From contig CAKUHB010000019.1 in assembly GCA_934655875.1 (NCBI GenBank), positions 1 through 50,086 of the forward strand: 50,086 nt of DNA, written 5' to 3'. Positions within the stretch are counted from its first letter, which is position 1, and each line of letters starts with the position of its first letter. Both the position numbers and the translations under genes were made by a program. The stretch comes from an uncultured Oscillospiraceae bacterium. Lineage in GTDB: Bacteria > Bacillota > Clostridia > Oscillospirales > Oscillospiraceae. The notes under the pieces are model-generated. The model did no database searches. It was not told the origin of the DNA and saw only the letters and a list, made by a program, of their open reading frames with translations. This document shows, in pieces, positions 1 through 8,275 of this stretch.

Positions 1-558
<558 letters not shown>

Positions 559-570
559 GGAGAGTTTATC

Positions 571-1080
571 ATGCATGCTTCTTCCATGACCATCCGCACG
601 GCTTCCGCGTCCGATCTGGACGCGATCGCCGCGCTGGAGGCTGTCTGCTTCCCGGCTGCGGAAGCCGCGTCCCGTGCATCGCTCGCCGGGCGGCTGGCCG
701 TCTATGCCGGTCACTTCTGGCTGCTGGAGAAGAACGGGCAGCTCGTCAGCTACATTGGCGGCCCCGTCACGGTGACAGACCAGCTGACGGACGATCTGTA
801 TGACGATCCGGCCTGCCATGACGAAGCTGCGCCGTGGCAGATGATCTTCAGCGTCGTCACGCACCCGGACTATCGCGGACAGGGCTGCGCGGCGCGGCTC
901 ATGCGCCGCGTGATCGACGACTGCCGGGCTGCCGGGCGCGCCGGGCTGATCCTCACGTGCAAGGACGCGCTGCGCCCGTTCTATGCGCAGTTCGGCTTCC
1001 GGGACGAGGGCGTCAGCACCTCCGTCCACGGCGGCGCAGTCTGGTATCAGATGCGGCTGCGGCTTGTGGAGCAGGCGTAA
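571..1080 (+). CDS. GNAT family N-acetyltransferase
   Basis: A 169-residue cytosolic protein with the acetyl-CoA binding signature of the GNAT fold: a beta-strand ending VVTHPDYRGQGCAARLM (about residues 95-111), matching the R/Q-x-x-G-x-G/A pyrophosphate loop. The C-terminal LRPFYAQFGFRDEG is the usual last helix-strand of the family. The start at 571 is preceded by GGAG seven bases upstream. A later in-frame ATG (codon 6) is possible but less well placed. The gene sits between an ABC exporter and a phosphopantetheinyl transferase, and its stop overlaps the next start (TAATG). The acetylated substrate is unknown; the overall pattern resembles small-amine acetyltransferases, which is inference. 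Confidence 0.9.
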   Translation: MHASSMTIRTASASDLDAIAALEAVCFPAAEAASRASLAGRLAVYAGHFWLLEKNGQLVSYIGGPVTVTDQLTDDLYDDPACHDEAAPWQMIFSVVTHPDYRGQGCAARLMRRVIDDCRAAGRAGLILTCKDALRPFYAQFGFRDEGVSTSVHGGAVWYQMRLRLVEQA

Positions 1081-1724
1081 TGGCGCGGGTCGAGCTTCTG
1101 GCGCTGCGCGATCTTGACGAAGTGCAGGCGCTGCGGCTGCTGCCGCCTGAACGGCGGGAGAAGGCGCTGCGCTGCCGCCGTCAGGAGGATCGCCTGCGCT
1201 CCGCGGCGGCCGGGCTGCTGCTCGCGCGGTATGCGCGGCAGCTGGGCTTTGACCGCTTTCCGGCGCTGCGCGAGGGCGCATATGGAAAGCCGTATTTCCC
1301 GGACGCGCCGCAGGCGCAGTTCAGTCTTTCCCATTCGGGCGGATACGCCGCGCTGGCTATGTCTTCCCTGCCTGTCGGCGCGGACATTCAGGAGATCCGC
1401 CCGGAACGCGTTCCGGCGGCCATGCGGTTTCTGACGGACTATGAGCAGGCACAACTGGCGGCGCTGCCGCCCGCGGAACAGGTGCAGGCATTTTTCTGTC
1501 TGTGGACGGTAAAAGAGAGCTATGGAAAGATGACCGGACGGGGGCTTCTCGGCGCAAGCGCCTTTTCGGTCGAGCTGTCCGGCACAGCTGTCCTGCCGCC
1601 GGATGGGAACCAGTTCTGCCTGCGCGCACCGGAGGGCTACTGCCTGTCCGTGAGTACGCAGGACGCCCAATGCGAAGAACCGGAGCTTCTCCATTGGGAA
1701 CAGCTCCGGAAAGAAACGAGATAA
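1080..1724 (+). CDS. 4'-phosphopantetheinyl transferase, Sfp type
   Basis: 214 residues, the normal size for Sfp-type enzymes, which move 4'-phosphopantetheine from coenzyme A to a serine of carrier proteins. Visible hallmarks are FSLSHSGGYAALA (about 81-93), the metal-binding VGADIQ (about 99-104, D102) and WTVKESYGKMTGRG (142-155; W142, K145, E146, K150). The start is the ATG that overlaps the upstream stop by one base, indicating translational coupling; the open frame continues further upstream but that part is only the shadow of the acetyltransferase. No polyketide or non-ribosomal peptide synthase is in the window, so the carrier substrate is not evident; fatty-acid ACP is one option. 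Confidence 0.9.
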   Translation: MARVELLALRDLDEVQALRLLPPERREKALRCRRQEDRLRSAAAGLLLARYARQLGFDRFPALREGAYGKPYFPDAPQAQFSLSHSGGYAALAMSSLPVGADIQEIRPERVPAAMRFLTDYEQAQLAALPPAEQVQAFFCLWTVKESYGKMTGRGLLGASAFSVELSGTAVLPPDGNQFCLRAPEGYCLSVSTQDAQCEEPELLHWEQLRKETR

Positions 1725-1793
1725 ACATAGCCCGCATGTGAGACTGTCAAAAACAGAACTGTCCATTCCATGCACAAGCCCTCCTAACTTGTA

Positions 1794-1959
1794 TGTAGGG
1801 GGCGATGCCTACATCGTCCCGCTGGGAAGGTTGCGGATTTGCCGAAAATCTCCGTAAAATCGGTCTATTCTGCCGGGTCGATGTGTACCAGCAAGCGGTA
1901 GACCCACATCCGTAACGCTCCTTCGTCGCGAACGGCTGTGACCGGCATCGACTCCTACA
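1794..1959. repeat. MITE-like interspersed repeat, copy 1
   Basis: A ~166-base non-coding block starting TGTAGGG and ending CCTACA, i.e. with short terminal inverted repeats. A second block of almost the same length lies at 23851-24017 with matching internal words (GCGRATTT, AAAATCTCCGTAAAA-like, CTGCCGGG). The 399-base gap 1725-2123 otherwise holds a terminator and the larE promoter. Confidence 0.6.
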
Positions 1960-2014
1960 AGCATCCCTGAAAATGTTAAACCGAAAAAGAACAATTATGG
2001 TTTAGGCAGTCTTT

Positions 2015-2050
2015 GCCCGGCAGGCCCTTCGGCCTGCCGGGCGTGTTTTA
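2015..2050 (+). terminator. Rho-independent terminator
   Basis: A GC-rich perfect stem, GCCCGGCAGGC / GCCTGCCGGGC with a short loop around CCTTCG, followed by GTGTTTTA. It would end plus-strand transcription before the lar operon. Confidence 0.8.
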
Positions 2051-2059
2051 TCGAGACTC

Positions 2060-2088
2060 TTGAGTTTTCCGAAAAACCCACGTATAAT
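2060..2088 (+). promoter_or_regulatory. Promoter of the larEBC operon
   Basis: TTGAGT (2060-2065), 17-base spacer, perfect TATAAT (2083-2088), 36 bases before the larE start. A housekeeping sigma-A promoter. Confidence 0.8.
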
Positions 2089-2123
2089 GTAGTAAATTGA
2101 AGCAAGGGACGGAGGAACGCCAT

Positions 2124-2870
2124 ATGGAGCTGTCCGAGTTTTTTAAACACAATCCGCGAGCCGCGCTGGGGTTTTCCGGCGGCGTGGATTCATCATATCT
2201 GCTGTATGCCGCGGTGCAGGCCGGCGCGCAGGTGCAGCCGTATTTTATCAAGACCGCGTTTCAGCCGCAATTTGAGCTGGACGACGCCAAGCGGCTCTGC
2301 GCGCAGCTGGGCGTCCGGCTGCGGGTATTGGAGCTGGACGCGCTGAAAAGCCCCGGCGTAGCCGCCAATCCGGCCGACCGGTGCTATTTCTGCAAGACGG
2401 CGCTGTTCGGCGCGCTGACTGAAGCCGCGCGGCAGGACGGCTATACGCTCCTGCTCGACGGCACGAACGCCTCGGACGACACGGGCGACCGGCCCGGCAT
2501 GCGTGCGCTGCGCGAGCTGCATGTGCGCTCCCCGCTGCGGGAGTGCGGGCTTACCAAGCGGGAAATCCGCGAGCTGTCCCGGCAGGCCGGGCTTTTCACG
2601 TGGGACAAACCGGCCTATGCCTGTCTTGCCACGCGCATCCCGACCGGCGAGGAAATCACCGAGGAAAAGCTACAGAAGACCGAGCAGGCGGAAGCATTCC
2701 TGTTTTCCCTCGGGCTGACGGATTTCCGCGTCCGGTATTTTTCCGGCGCGGCGCGCATTCAGGTGCCGGAAGCGCAGCTGCCGCTGCTGCTGGCGCACCG
2801 GACGGAGATTTTACAGGCGCTGAAGCCGCTGTATCCGGCGGTACTTCTCGATCTGGAGGTGCGGGGATGA
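2124..2870 (+). CDS. larE: ATP-dependent sacrificial sulfur transferase LarE
   Basis: 248 residues. LarE adenylates the dicarboxylated nicotinate intermediate and donates sulfur from a cysteine to make the thiocarboxylates of the nickel-pincer nucleotide (NPN) cofactor. The N-terminus has the PP-loop SGGVDSS (18-24). RCYFCK (86-91) and the C-terminal PAYACLATRIP, with C167 in the position of the sulfur-donor cysteine, are typical of the family. Whether this version is sacrificial or uses an iron-sulfur cluster cannot be settled by eye. The chosen ATG has GGAGG nine bases upstream; the frame opens earlier but without a ribosome site. Its stop overlaps larB in ATGA. Confidence 0.92.
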   Translation: MELSEFFKHNPRAALGFSGGVDSSYLLYAAVQAGAQVQPYFIKTAFQPQFELDDAKRLCAQLGVRLRVLELDALKSPGVAANPADRCYFCKTALFGALTEAARQDGYTLLLDGTNASDDTGDRPGMRALRELHVRSPLRECGLTKREIRELSRQAGLFTWDKPAYACLATRIPTGEEITEEKLQKTEQAEAFLFSLGLTDFRVRYFSGAARIQVPEAQLPLLLAHRTEILQALKPLYPAVLLDLEVRG

Positions 2871-3622
2871 GCGAGCATCTGCACGAGCTGCTGCGAGCCG
2901 TCAGGGACGGCTCTGTTTCCGTCGAGCAGGCGGAGCTGGCGCTGAAAAAAGCGCCGTTTGAAGACCTTGGTTATGCAAAGATTGATTTTCACCGCAGTCT
3001 GCGTCAGGGCGCGGCTGAGGTTATCTACGGCGCGGGCAAGACGCCGGCGCAGATCGCCGGGATCGCCGCCGCCATGCGGGAAAAGGGCGTCGAGCCAATT
3101 CTGATCACGCGGCTGTCTCCGGACGCGGTGGCGCTGGTCGCGAAGGACCTGCCGCTCGACTACCGCGCAGACGCGAAGCTCGGCATCATCGGCAAGCTCC
3201 CGGAGCCGGACGGCGACGGAACGGTCGTGATCGCGGCCGCCGGGACATCGGACTATCCGGTTGCGGAGGAAGCGGCGCTGACCGCGGAGGTGCACGGCAG
3301 CCGCGTGCTGCGGCTGTATGACGTGGGCGTGGCCGGGCTGCACCGGCTGCTGGCGCATACGGACGAGCTGATGGCGGCGCGTGTCGTCGTCGCTGTCGCG
3401 GGCATGGAAGGCGCGCTTGCCAGCGTGATCGGCGGGCTGGTCTCCTGCCCGGTCATCGCCGTGCCGACATCTGTCGGCTATGGAGCAAGCTTCGGCGGTG
3501 TGGCCGCGCTTCTGGCCATGCTCAACTCCTGCGCCAGCGGCGTCAGCGTCGTCAACATCGACAACGGCTTCGGCGCGGGGTTCCTCGCCAACCGGATCAA
3601 TCACATGGGAGGCCATACATGA
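2867..3622 (+). CDS. larB: Pyridinium-3,5-biscarboxylic acid mononucleotide synthase LarB
   Basis: 251 residues, the usual size of LarB. The enzyme carboxylates and hydrolyses nicotinic acid adenine dinucleotide to give the biscarboxylated mononucleotide, the first NPN step. The C-terminal half carries the PurE/AIR-carboxylase-like core, with glycine-rich strands such as VVIAAAGTSDYPVAEEA (about 120-136) and PVIAVPTSVGYGASFGG near residues 196-212. The start lies in the ATGA overlap with larE and the end in an ATGA overlap with larC, so all three genes are translationally coupled. No larA or other racemase neighbour is visible. Confidence 0.92.
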   Translation: MSEHLHELLRAVRDGSVSVEQAELALKKAPFEDLGYAKIDFHRSLRQGAAEVIYGAGKTPAQIAGIAAAMREKGVEPILITRLSPDAVALVAKDLPLDYRADAKLGIIGKLPEPDGDGTVVIAAAGTSDYPVAEEAALTAEVHGSRVLRLYDVGVAGLHRLLAHTDELMAARVVVAVAGMEGALASVIGGLVSCPVIAVPTSVGYGASFGGVAALLAMLNSCASGVSVVNIDNGFGAGFLANRINHMGGHT

Positions 3623-4851
3623 GAGTTATCTATCTGGACTGCGCCATGGGCGCAGCCGGTGACATGCTGATGGGCGCGCTGTACGAGCTGCTGCCGGAAA
3701 AGGACGAATTTCTGCGGCGCATGCGCGCGCTCGGGCTGCCGGGAATCGAGATCACGGCGGAACCCGCCGTTCGCTGCGGGATCAGCGGCACGCATATGCG
3801 TGTGCTGGTTCACGGCGCAGAGGAGGGCGCAGCGCATGTGCATGTGCATGAACATGCGCACGAGCATGCTCACGAACACGAACATGCGCACACGCACACC
3901 GGCCTGCATGAGATCGAACACCGCATTTCCCATCTCGACCTGCCGGAGACTGTCCGCGCGGATGTGCTGGCCGTCTACCGGTCGATCGCCGACGCGGAGA
4001 GCCGCGTGCACGGCGTTCCAATGGAGCAGATCCATTTCCATGAGGTCGGCACGCTCGACGCGCTGGCGGATGTGGTCGGCGTATGCCTGCTCGTCTCGAT
4101 GCTCGCGCCGGAGCAGATCCTCTGCTCCCCTGTTCATGTCGGCAGCGGACAGGTGCGCTGCGCGCACGGCCTTCTGCCCGTTCCCGCGCCCGCCACGGCG
4201 CTGCTGCTATCAGGCATTCCGATCTACGGCGGCAGCATCCGGGGCGAGCTGTGCACGCCGACAGGCGCGGCGCTGCTGCGGCGGTTCGTAACAAAGTTTG
4301 GGCCGATGCCCGTGATGCGCCCTGAGAGGGCCGGCTACGGCATGGGGACGAAGGAATTTGAAGCGGCCAACTGCGTCCGGGCACTGCTTGGGCAGACGGA
4401 CGCGCCCGCGGAGCAGATTGCGGAGCTTTGCTGCAATCTGGACGATATGACGCCGGAAGCGATCGGCTTTGCCATGGAGCAGCTGCTGCGAGATGGCGCG
4501 CTGGACGTCTATACGACCCCGATCGGAATGAAGAAGTGCCGTCCGGGCGTCCTTCTGACCGTCCTGTGCCGCCCCGAAGACTGCGAGCGGCTGGCGCAGG
4601 AGCTGCTGCGCCACACGACGACGCTCGGCGTGCGCATGGCGCAGCTGGAGCGCCGCACGCTCCGGCGCGAAACACGCACCGTCCGCACGCCGGACGGCGA
4701 TGTGCGCATCAAAACAGCCACCGGCTCCGGCATTGCGCGGGAAAAGGCAGAATACGACGATCTTGCGCAGCTGGCCCGGAAAAGGAGCTGCACGCTTTCA
4801 GAAGCGGAAGCGCTCGTTCGGGACACTGAACAGCAGACGCGCAGAACCTGA
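3619..4851 (+). CDS. larC: Nickel-pincer cofactor nickel insertase LarC (single reading frame, His-rich)
   Basis: 410 residues. LarC is the CTP-dependent cyclometallase that inserts nickel into the thiolated cofactor precursor. The N-terminus YLDCAMGAAGDMLMGAL is characteristic. Residues 73-97 form a histidine-rich stretch (repeats of H-x-H and E-H-A-H) consistent with nickel binding. In Lactiplantibacillus plantarum larC is split and joined by programmed frameshifting; here it is one uninterrupted frame. The ATGA overlap with larB shows coupling. It is the last lar gene; the next gene has its own promoter at 4875-4903. Confidence 0.92.
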   Translation: MRVIYLDCAMGAAGDMLMGALYELLPEKDEFLRRMRALGLPGIEITAEPAVRCGISGTHMRVLVHGAEEGAAHVHVHEHAHEHAHEHEHAHTHTGLHEIEHRISHLDLPETVRADVLAVYRSIADAESRVHGVPMEQIHFHEVGTLDALADVVGVCLLVSMLAPEQILCSPVHVGSGQVRCAHGLLPVPAPATALLLSGIPIYGGSIRGELCTPTGAALLRRFVTKFGPMPVMRPERAGYGMGTKEFEAANCVRALLGQTDAPAEQIAELCCNLDDMTPEAIGFAMEQLLRDGALDVYTTPIGMKKCRPGVLLTVLCRPEDCERLAQELLRHTTTLGVRMAQLERRTLRRETRTVRTPDGDVRIKTATGSGIAREKAEYDDLAQLARKRSCTLSEAEALVRDTEQQTRRT

Positions 4852-4874
4852 CGGCGCACGAATGACCCGCGTGC

Positions 4875-4903
4875 TTGCAAAACGCGGAAAAACTGGATAT
4901 AAT
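4875..4903 (+). promoter_or_regulatory. Promoter for the 4939 small membrane protein gene
   Basis: TTGCAA (4875-4880), 17-base spacer, TATAAT (4898-4903), 36 bases before the start codon. Confidence 0.75.
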
Positions 4904-4938
4904 AGCAGCAAATCAATCTGTAAACGGGAGGATCTTTT

Positions 4939-5286
4939 ATGAAGCTGAAGGAAGCCATTTGCAGCAAGTCGGAAAACCCGCCCATTGTGGAGATCGTGCG
5001 CGGCGGCCGTCACGGGTCGCGCCATGTGCTGCGCAAGTCGGATATGAAAAAAGTTGGTCTGATCGCCGGCGGCGCGTTCGTCGCGCTGACCGCGCTGAAC
5101 GTTTACAGCCACTATAAGCTGCACCAGACCATCGCCGACCGCAAGGTCAAAAAGCAGCTCGTCCCCATGCAGGAGCAGCTGAGCCGGCTGCTTGCGGAAA
5201 ACACGCAGCTGCGGCAGGAGCTGAACGAGCTGAAAGCCAATCAGCCTGCCCCGGAAGCCCCGCAGACGGAGGAAACGGCAGAATAA
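4939..5286 (+). CDS. Small single-pass membrane protein with coiled coil, function unknown
   Basis: 115 residues, not recognised. Residues 1-35 are polar and basic. A probable membrane helix follows at about 40-57 (VGLIAGGAFVALTALNVY). Residues 68-95 have heptad-like leucines (LSRLLAENTQLRQELNELK), suggesting a coiled coil, and the tail is acidic and proline-rich. GGGAGG lies ten bases before the ATG, and a promoter and terminator bracket the gene, so it is probably a single-gene transcript. A role as an envelope or scaffold protein would be a guess. Confidence 0.75.
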   Translation: MKLKEAICSKSENPPIVEIVRGGRHGSRHVLRKSDMKKVGLIAGGAFVALTALNVYSHYKLHQTIADRKVKKQLVPMQEQLSRLLAENTQLRQELNELKANQPAPEAPQTEETAE

Positions 5287-5312
5287 CAGGGTTCCCAAAA
5301 ATGCTGTAACAT

Positions 5313-5343
5313 GAAAAAAGACGCGCTGCGGCGCGTCTTTTTC
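5313..5343. terminator. Bidirectional Rho-independent terminator
   Basis: GAAAAAAGACGCGC / GCGCGTCTTTTTTC around a TGCG loop. It lies between two convergent genes (4939-5286 plus, 5347-5619 minus), with A-run on one side and T-run on the other, so it can serve both. Confidence 0.85.
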
Positions 5344-5346
5344 GTT

Positions 5347-5619
5347 TTATTTATTTACGTGCGCGAGGATCCAGTTGTACATGTCCTCGCGAGCCTGTTC
5401 GGAGAGGGGGAAGACCTTTTCGTCCTCCATTTCGCTCTTTTCGTAGCAGTATTCGCCGTGCCAGCATTCGCACTTCATGGTGCTTTCGTCGAAGTTGACC
5501 TCCTTCTGGGTCAGCATGACGATGGACGGCGTGACGCGGAAGCGGAGCGCGCCGTAGCTCCCCGTGAAGATATTATTATTTTCAAAGCTGTGCAGCACCG
5601 GCAAAAACAGCGGTTCCAT
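5347..5619 (-). CDS. Small conserved-type cytosolic protein, function unknown
   Basis: 90 residues without membrane segments. It begins MEPLFLPVLHSFENNNIFTG and contains a cysteine-containing stretch KCECWHGEYCYE (about 49-60) that could bind metal, but the spacing fits no family known to me. GGGAG lies eight bases before the ATG on the minus strand, and the gene ends at the shared terminator 5313-5343. The balanced composition and good start signals support a real gene. I recognise no named family. Confidence 0.7.
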   Translation of the reverse strand: MEPLFLPVLHSFENNNIFTGSYGALRFRVTPSIVMLTQKEVNFDESTMKCECWHGEYCYEKSEMEDEKVFPLSEQAREDMYNWILAHVNK

Positions 5620-5680
5620 GGCCGTCGCTCCCTTCTTTTTTGTGTATCATACCACATTTTTTCCGCACAGACAAGTTCGT

Positions 5681-5709
5681 TTGACTTTCGGCGGGGCGTG
5701 TGATACAGT
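5681..5709 (+). promoter_or_regulatory. Promoter of the EamA permease gene
   Basis: TTGACT (5681-5686), 17-base spacer, TACAGT (5704-5709), 36 bases upstream of the start. Confidence 0.7.
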
Positions 5710-5745
5710 ATGGAGGATTCTTTTTCCGGTTAAAGGAGCAAAGGC

Positions 5746-6642
5746 ATGCAGAAACAGACAAAGGGCAGTATTTTTCTTCTCCTGTGCGCAATGATCTGGG
5801 GCTCGGCGTTCGTCGCGCAGAGCGAAGGGATGCAGTATGTCGGCCCGTTCACGATGGGCGCGACGCGGTTTTTCCTGGCGGGTCTCGTGCTGCTGCCGGT
5901 CATCGCCGTGCTGGACCGCAAGGGCTGGTCGCAGAACCGGCCGGTCACGAAGGTCGAGCGAAAAAAGCAGTTCTGGGCCGGTGCGGTCTGCGGCGTTCTG
6001 CTGTTTGCGGCGTCGTCTTTGCAGCAGTTCGGCCTGCTCTCCACCACGGTCGGAAAATCCGGGTTCGTAACGGCGCTCTATATCGTCTTTGTGCCGATCG
6101 TGGGCGTTTTCATGGGCAGGCGCGCGGGACTGAAGGTATGGCTCTGCGCGGCGCTCGCGGTGTTCGGCATGTATCTGCTTTGCGTCGGCTCCGGTTTTTC
6201 CATCTCGGGCGGCGATCTGCTGACGCTGGGCTGCGCGGTTCTGTTCACGTTCCATATCTGCTACATCAGCGCCGTTTCCCCTCATATGGACGGCGTGCGG
6301 CTGAGCTGCGTGCAGTTTTTTGTGTGTGCGGCACTTTCGGCGGTCGGGATGTTCCTGTTTGAAGCGCCAGAGTGGGGTTCCATTTTGCAGTGCTGGTGGC
6401 CCATCGTGTACGCAGGCGTATTCTCCGGCGGTATCGCCTATACGTTCCAGATCATCGGCGAGCGCGATGTGCAGCCCGCGCTGGCGTCTCTGCTCATGAG
6501 TCTGGAATCCGTGTTCGCCGCCCTGTTCGGGTGGCTCCTGATTGGGCAGAAGCTCTCCGGACGGGAGCTGATCGGGTGCGCGATCATGTTCGCGGCGATC
6601 CTTCTGTCGCAGCTGCCGGAGAAGAGACCGGAAAAGCAATAA
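5746..6642 (+). CDS. DMT superfamily permease, EamA family
   Basis: 298 residues with about ten hydrophobic helices, the size and arrangement of two EamA repeats (drug/metabolite transporter superfamily). The first repeat opens with FLLLCAMIWGSAFVAQ (about 10-25), a typical first-helix motif. The second begins near residue 155 after a short loop and ends with SLLMSLESVFAALFGWLLIGQKLSGRELIG, a typical last-two-helix pattern. Such proteins move amino acids, nucleobases or other small metabolites across the cell membrane, usually outward. AAAGGAG precedes the ATG; a promoter (5681-5709) and a terminator (6646-6678) show a single-gene transcript. The substrate is unknown. Confidence 0.9.
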   Translation: MQKQTKGSIFLLLCAMIWGSAFVAQSEGMQYVGPFTMGATRFFLAGLVLLPVIAVLDRKGWSQNRPVTKVERKKQFWAGAVCGVLLFAASSLQQFGLLSTTVGKSGFVTALYIVFVPIVGVFMGRRAGLKVWLCAALAVFGMYLLCVGSGFSISGGDLLTLGCAVLFTFHICYISAVSPHMDGVRLSCVQFFVCAALSAVGMFLFEAPEWGSILQCWWPIVYAGVFSGGIAYTFQIIGERDVQPALASLLMSLESVFAALFGWLLIGQKLSGRELIGCAIMFAAILLSQLPEKRPEKQ

Positions 6643-6645
6643 ATG

Positions 6646-6678
6646 ACTCCGGTACAGCGGCGCTGTACCGGAGTTTTT
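6646..6678 (+). terminator. Rho-independent terminator after the EamA gene
   Basis: Stem ACTCCGGTACAGCG / CGCTGTACCGGAGT followed by TTTTT, starting three bases after the stop codon. Confidence 0.9.
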
Positions 6679-6702
6679 CAGATATCCGACTTTTACCGCA
6701 AT

Positions 6703-6967
6703 GTCTCCGACGGCCCAATCTTTTCTCTCGCAAGAGAAAAGATTGGGGAGAAAAGAGTACGTGGGGTACGGGGCTTGTGCCGCAGTGCGGTTCAGGCAGG
6801 AAACAAATTTGATAGTCTTTCATTCGCATTGGGTCACAATACGGGCACTGTGGTACGCGCCGCCCGTTGGTGTAGGCATCAAACTTGCTCGTCATTGCCT
6901 TTGAACAGGTGCAGTCAATAGAAGGTGCTTTCGAAACTTGCTGAATGGTACGTATTTGCATAAGCCC
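6703..6967. repeat. ~265-bp interspersed repeat, inverted partner of 10569-10836
   Basis: Read forward, this stretch matches the reverse complement of 10569-10836 along its whole length by eye. Shared words include GTCTCCGACGGCCC, a TCTTTTCTCTCGCAAGAGAAAAGA hairpin, CTGTGCCGCAGTGCG, GGTCACAATACG, GGTACGCGCCGC, CCTTTGAACAGGTGC and GTACGTATTYGCATA. No gene lies in 6643-7052. A further palindrome (CTTGGCTCTCC / GGAGAGCCAAG, about 6967-6993), also found as a fragment near 33735, fills part of the remainder. Confidence 0.8.
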
Positions 6968-7052
6968 TTGGCTCTCCCTCTGGGAGAGCCAAGGGCTGCC
7001 GGAGAAGGCATTTTTGCAAAAACTTGTAGGAGGGCTGTAGCCTTATGCCAGC

Positions 7053-7529
7053 TTATTCTATCCTCTCCAGCAAGCACACCGCATGTGCCGCGATGCCTTC
7101 GCCGGCGCCGGTGAAGCCGAGGTGCTCCTCGGTCGTGGCCTTGACGCTGATGTTAGAGATATCCGTCTCAAGGGCGTCCGCGAGGTTCTGTCGCATCTGC
7201 GGGATGTGGGGCGCGAGCTTCGGGCGCTGGGCGATGACGGTCGCGTCGAGATTGCCGAGACGGTAGCCGTTTCCACGCAAAAGACGGTTCACCTCGCGCA
7301 GCAGCGCCATGCTGTCCGCGCCGAGATAGCGGTCGTCGGTGTCCGGGAAAAGCTTGCCGATATCGCCCATGGCCGCCGCGCCGAGCAGGGCATCCATGAC
7401 GGCATGCACCAGCACGTCCGCGTCCGAGTGGCCGTCCAGCCCCTTCTCATACGGGATCGTCACGCCGCCGAGGATGAGCTTTCTGCCCTCCGTGAGCCGG
7501 TGGACGTCGTATCCGTGGCCGATCCTCAT
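7053..7529 (-). CDS. ispF: 2-C-methyl-D-erythritol 2,4-cyclodiphosphate synthase
   Basis: 158 residues, the standard IspF length. IspF closes CDP-methylerythritol 2-phosphate to the cyclodiphosphate with loss of CMP in the MEP isoprenoid pathway. Metal ligands are visible in GYDVH (D8, H10) and GHSDAD (H42 after LDGHSDADVL). The C-terminal KATTEEHLGFTGAGEGIAAHA is diagnostic. The start is the ATG that overlaps the ispD stop by four bases (ATGA); an open stretch further upstream is shadow sequence inside ispD. The gene is the last of murD-ispD-ispF. Confidence 0.96.
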   Translation of the reverse strand: MRIGHGYDVHRLTEGRKLILGGVTIPYEKGLDGHSDADVLVHAVMDALLGAAAMGDIGKLFPDTDDRYLGADSMALLREVNRLLRGNGYRLGNLDATVIAQRPKLAPHIPQMRQNLADALETDISNISVKATTEEHLGFTGAGEGIAAHAVCLLERIE

Positions 7530-8263
7530 GCGTCCGCCCTCCGTCTTAAGATCAGGGCGGCAAGCTCCAGATCGAGGGGCGTCGTGATCTTGATGTTTTC
7601 CTCGTCGCCGTCCGTCAGCTGCACGGGCATGCCGAGCGCTTCGACGGCGCTGCAATCATCGGTGATGGCAAGGTTCTGCGCCTTTGCGTTCTGCAAAGCA
7701 GCCGCAAGCAGGTCACGGTCAAAGACCTGCGGCGTCTGCACGGCGAAGAGCGTTCTGCGGTCCGGCGTGGACTCCACCGTGCCGTCTGTCGAAACCTTGA
7801 TGGTGTCCTTGACGCGCACGGCGGGCGCTGCGGCGGAGAATTTCTTTGCCTTGACGACCGTCCTGCGAATGACGTCATCCGTCACAAGCGGCCGTGCGCC
7901 GTCGTGGACGGCAACGAGCTGCGCCCGGTCGGACACTGCGGCAAGCCCTGCCATGACAGAATCCGCCCGCGTCTCGCCGCCTACAACGACCATGCGCATT
8001 TTGCCGTAAGCCTTGAGATAGCGGCTGACCTTCTCCAGCAGCTCCTTCTGCGTGACGACGATGATCTCGTCGATGAGATCGCAGTGGTCGAACGCATCGA
8101 CCGTGCGGCAGATGACCGGCAGGTTCTCCAGAATGGTCAGAATTTTATTCGTGCCGCCCATGCGGGACGACGTTCCGGCCGCGACGATCACGGCCGCGCA
8201 GTACGGGTGCAGAAGCTTCTGCTTCAGTTCCATCCCCCTGCGCAATCCTTCACTGAGCTTCAT
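7526..8263 (-). CDS. ispD: 2-C-methyl-D-erythritol 4-phosphate cytidylyltransferase
   Basis: 245 residues. IspD joins CTP to methylerythritol 4-phosphate in the MEP pathway. The CTP-binding loop AAVIVAAGTSSRMGGTNK (about 23-40) and VAVHDGARPLV (118-128) are clear, as is the C-terminal TDGDEENIKITTPLDLE. GGAGGGCAGT lies directly before the ATG at 8263. The first ~20 residues are a little longer than usual, so a start at the second methionine (residue 11) is possible. It lies 12 bases after murD and is coupled to ispF by ATGA. Confidence 0.95.
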   Translation of the reverse strand: MKLSEGLRRGMELKQKLLHPYCAAVIVAAGTSSRMGGTNKILTILENLPVICRTVDAFDHCDLIDEIIVVTQKELLEKVSRYLKAYGKMRMVVVGGETRADSVMAGLAAVSDRAQLVAVHDGARPLVTDDVIRRTVVKAKKFSAAAPAVRVKDTIKVSTDGTVESTPDRRTLFAVQTPQVFDRDLLAAALQNAKAQNLAITDDCSAVEALGMPVQLTDGDEENIKITTPLDLELAALILRRRADA

Positions 8264-8275
8264 ACTGCCCTCCTG

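Noticed and set aside
2543..2866. Long N-terminal extension of LarB
   Set aside because: The upstream part lies inside larE in another frame and resembles nothing; the ATGA overlap start at 2867 gives a normal-length LarB.
3835..3905. Possible tandem repeat of CATG/CACG words in larC
   Set aside because: It is explained by the coding of the His-rich stretch of LarC (residues 73-97), not a DNA repeat or CRISPR.
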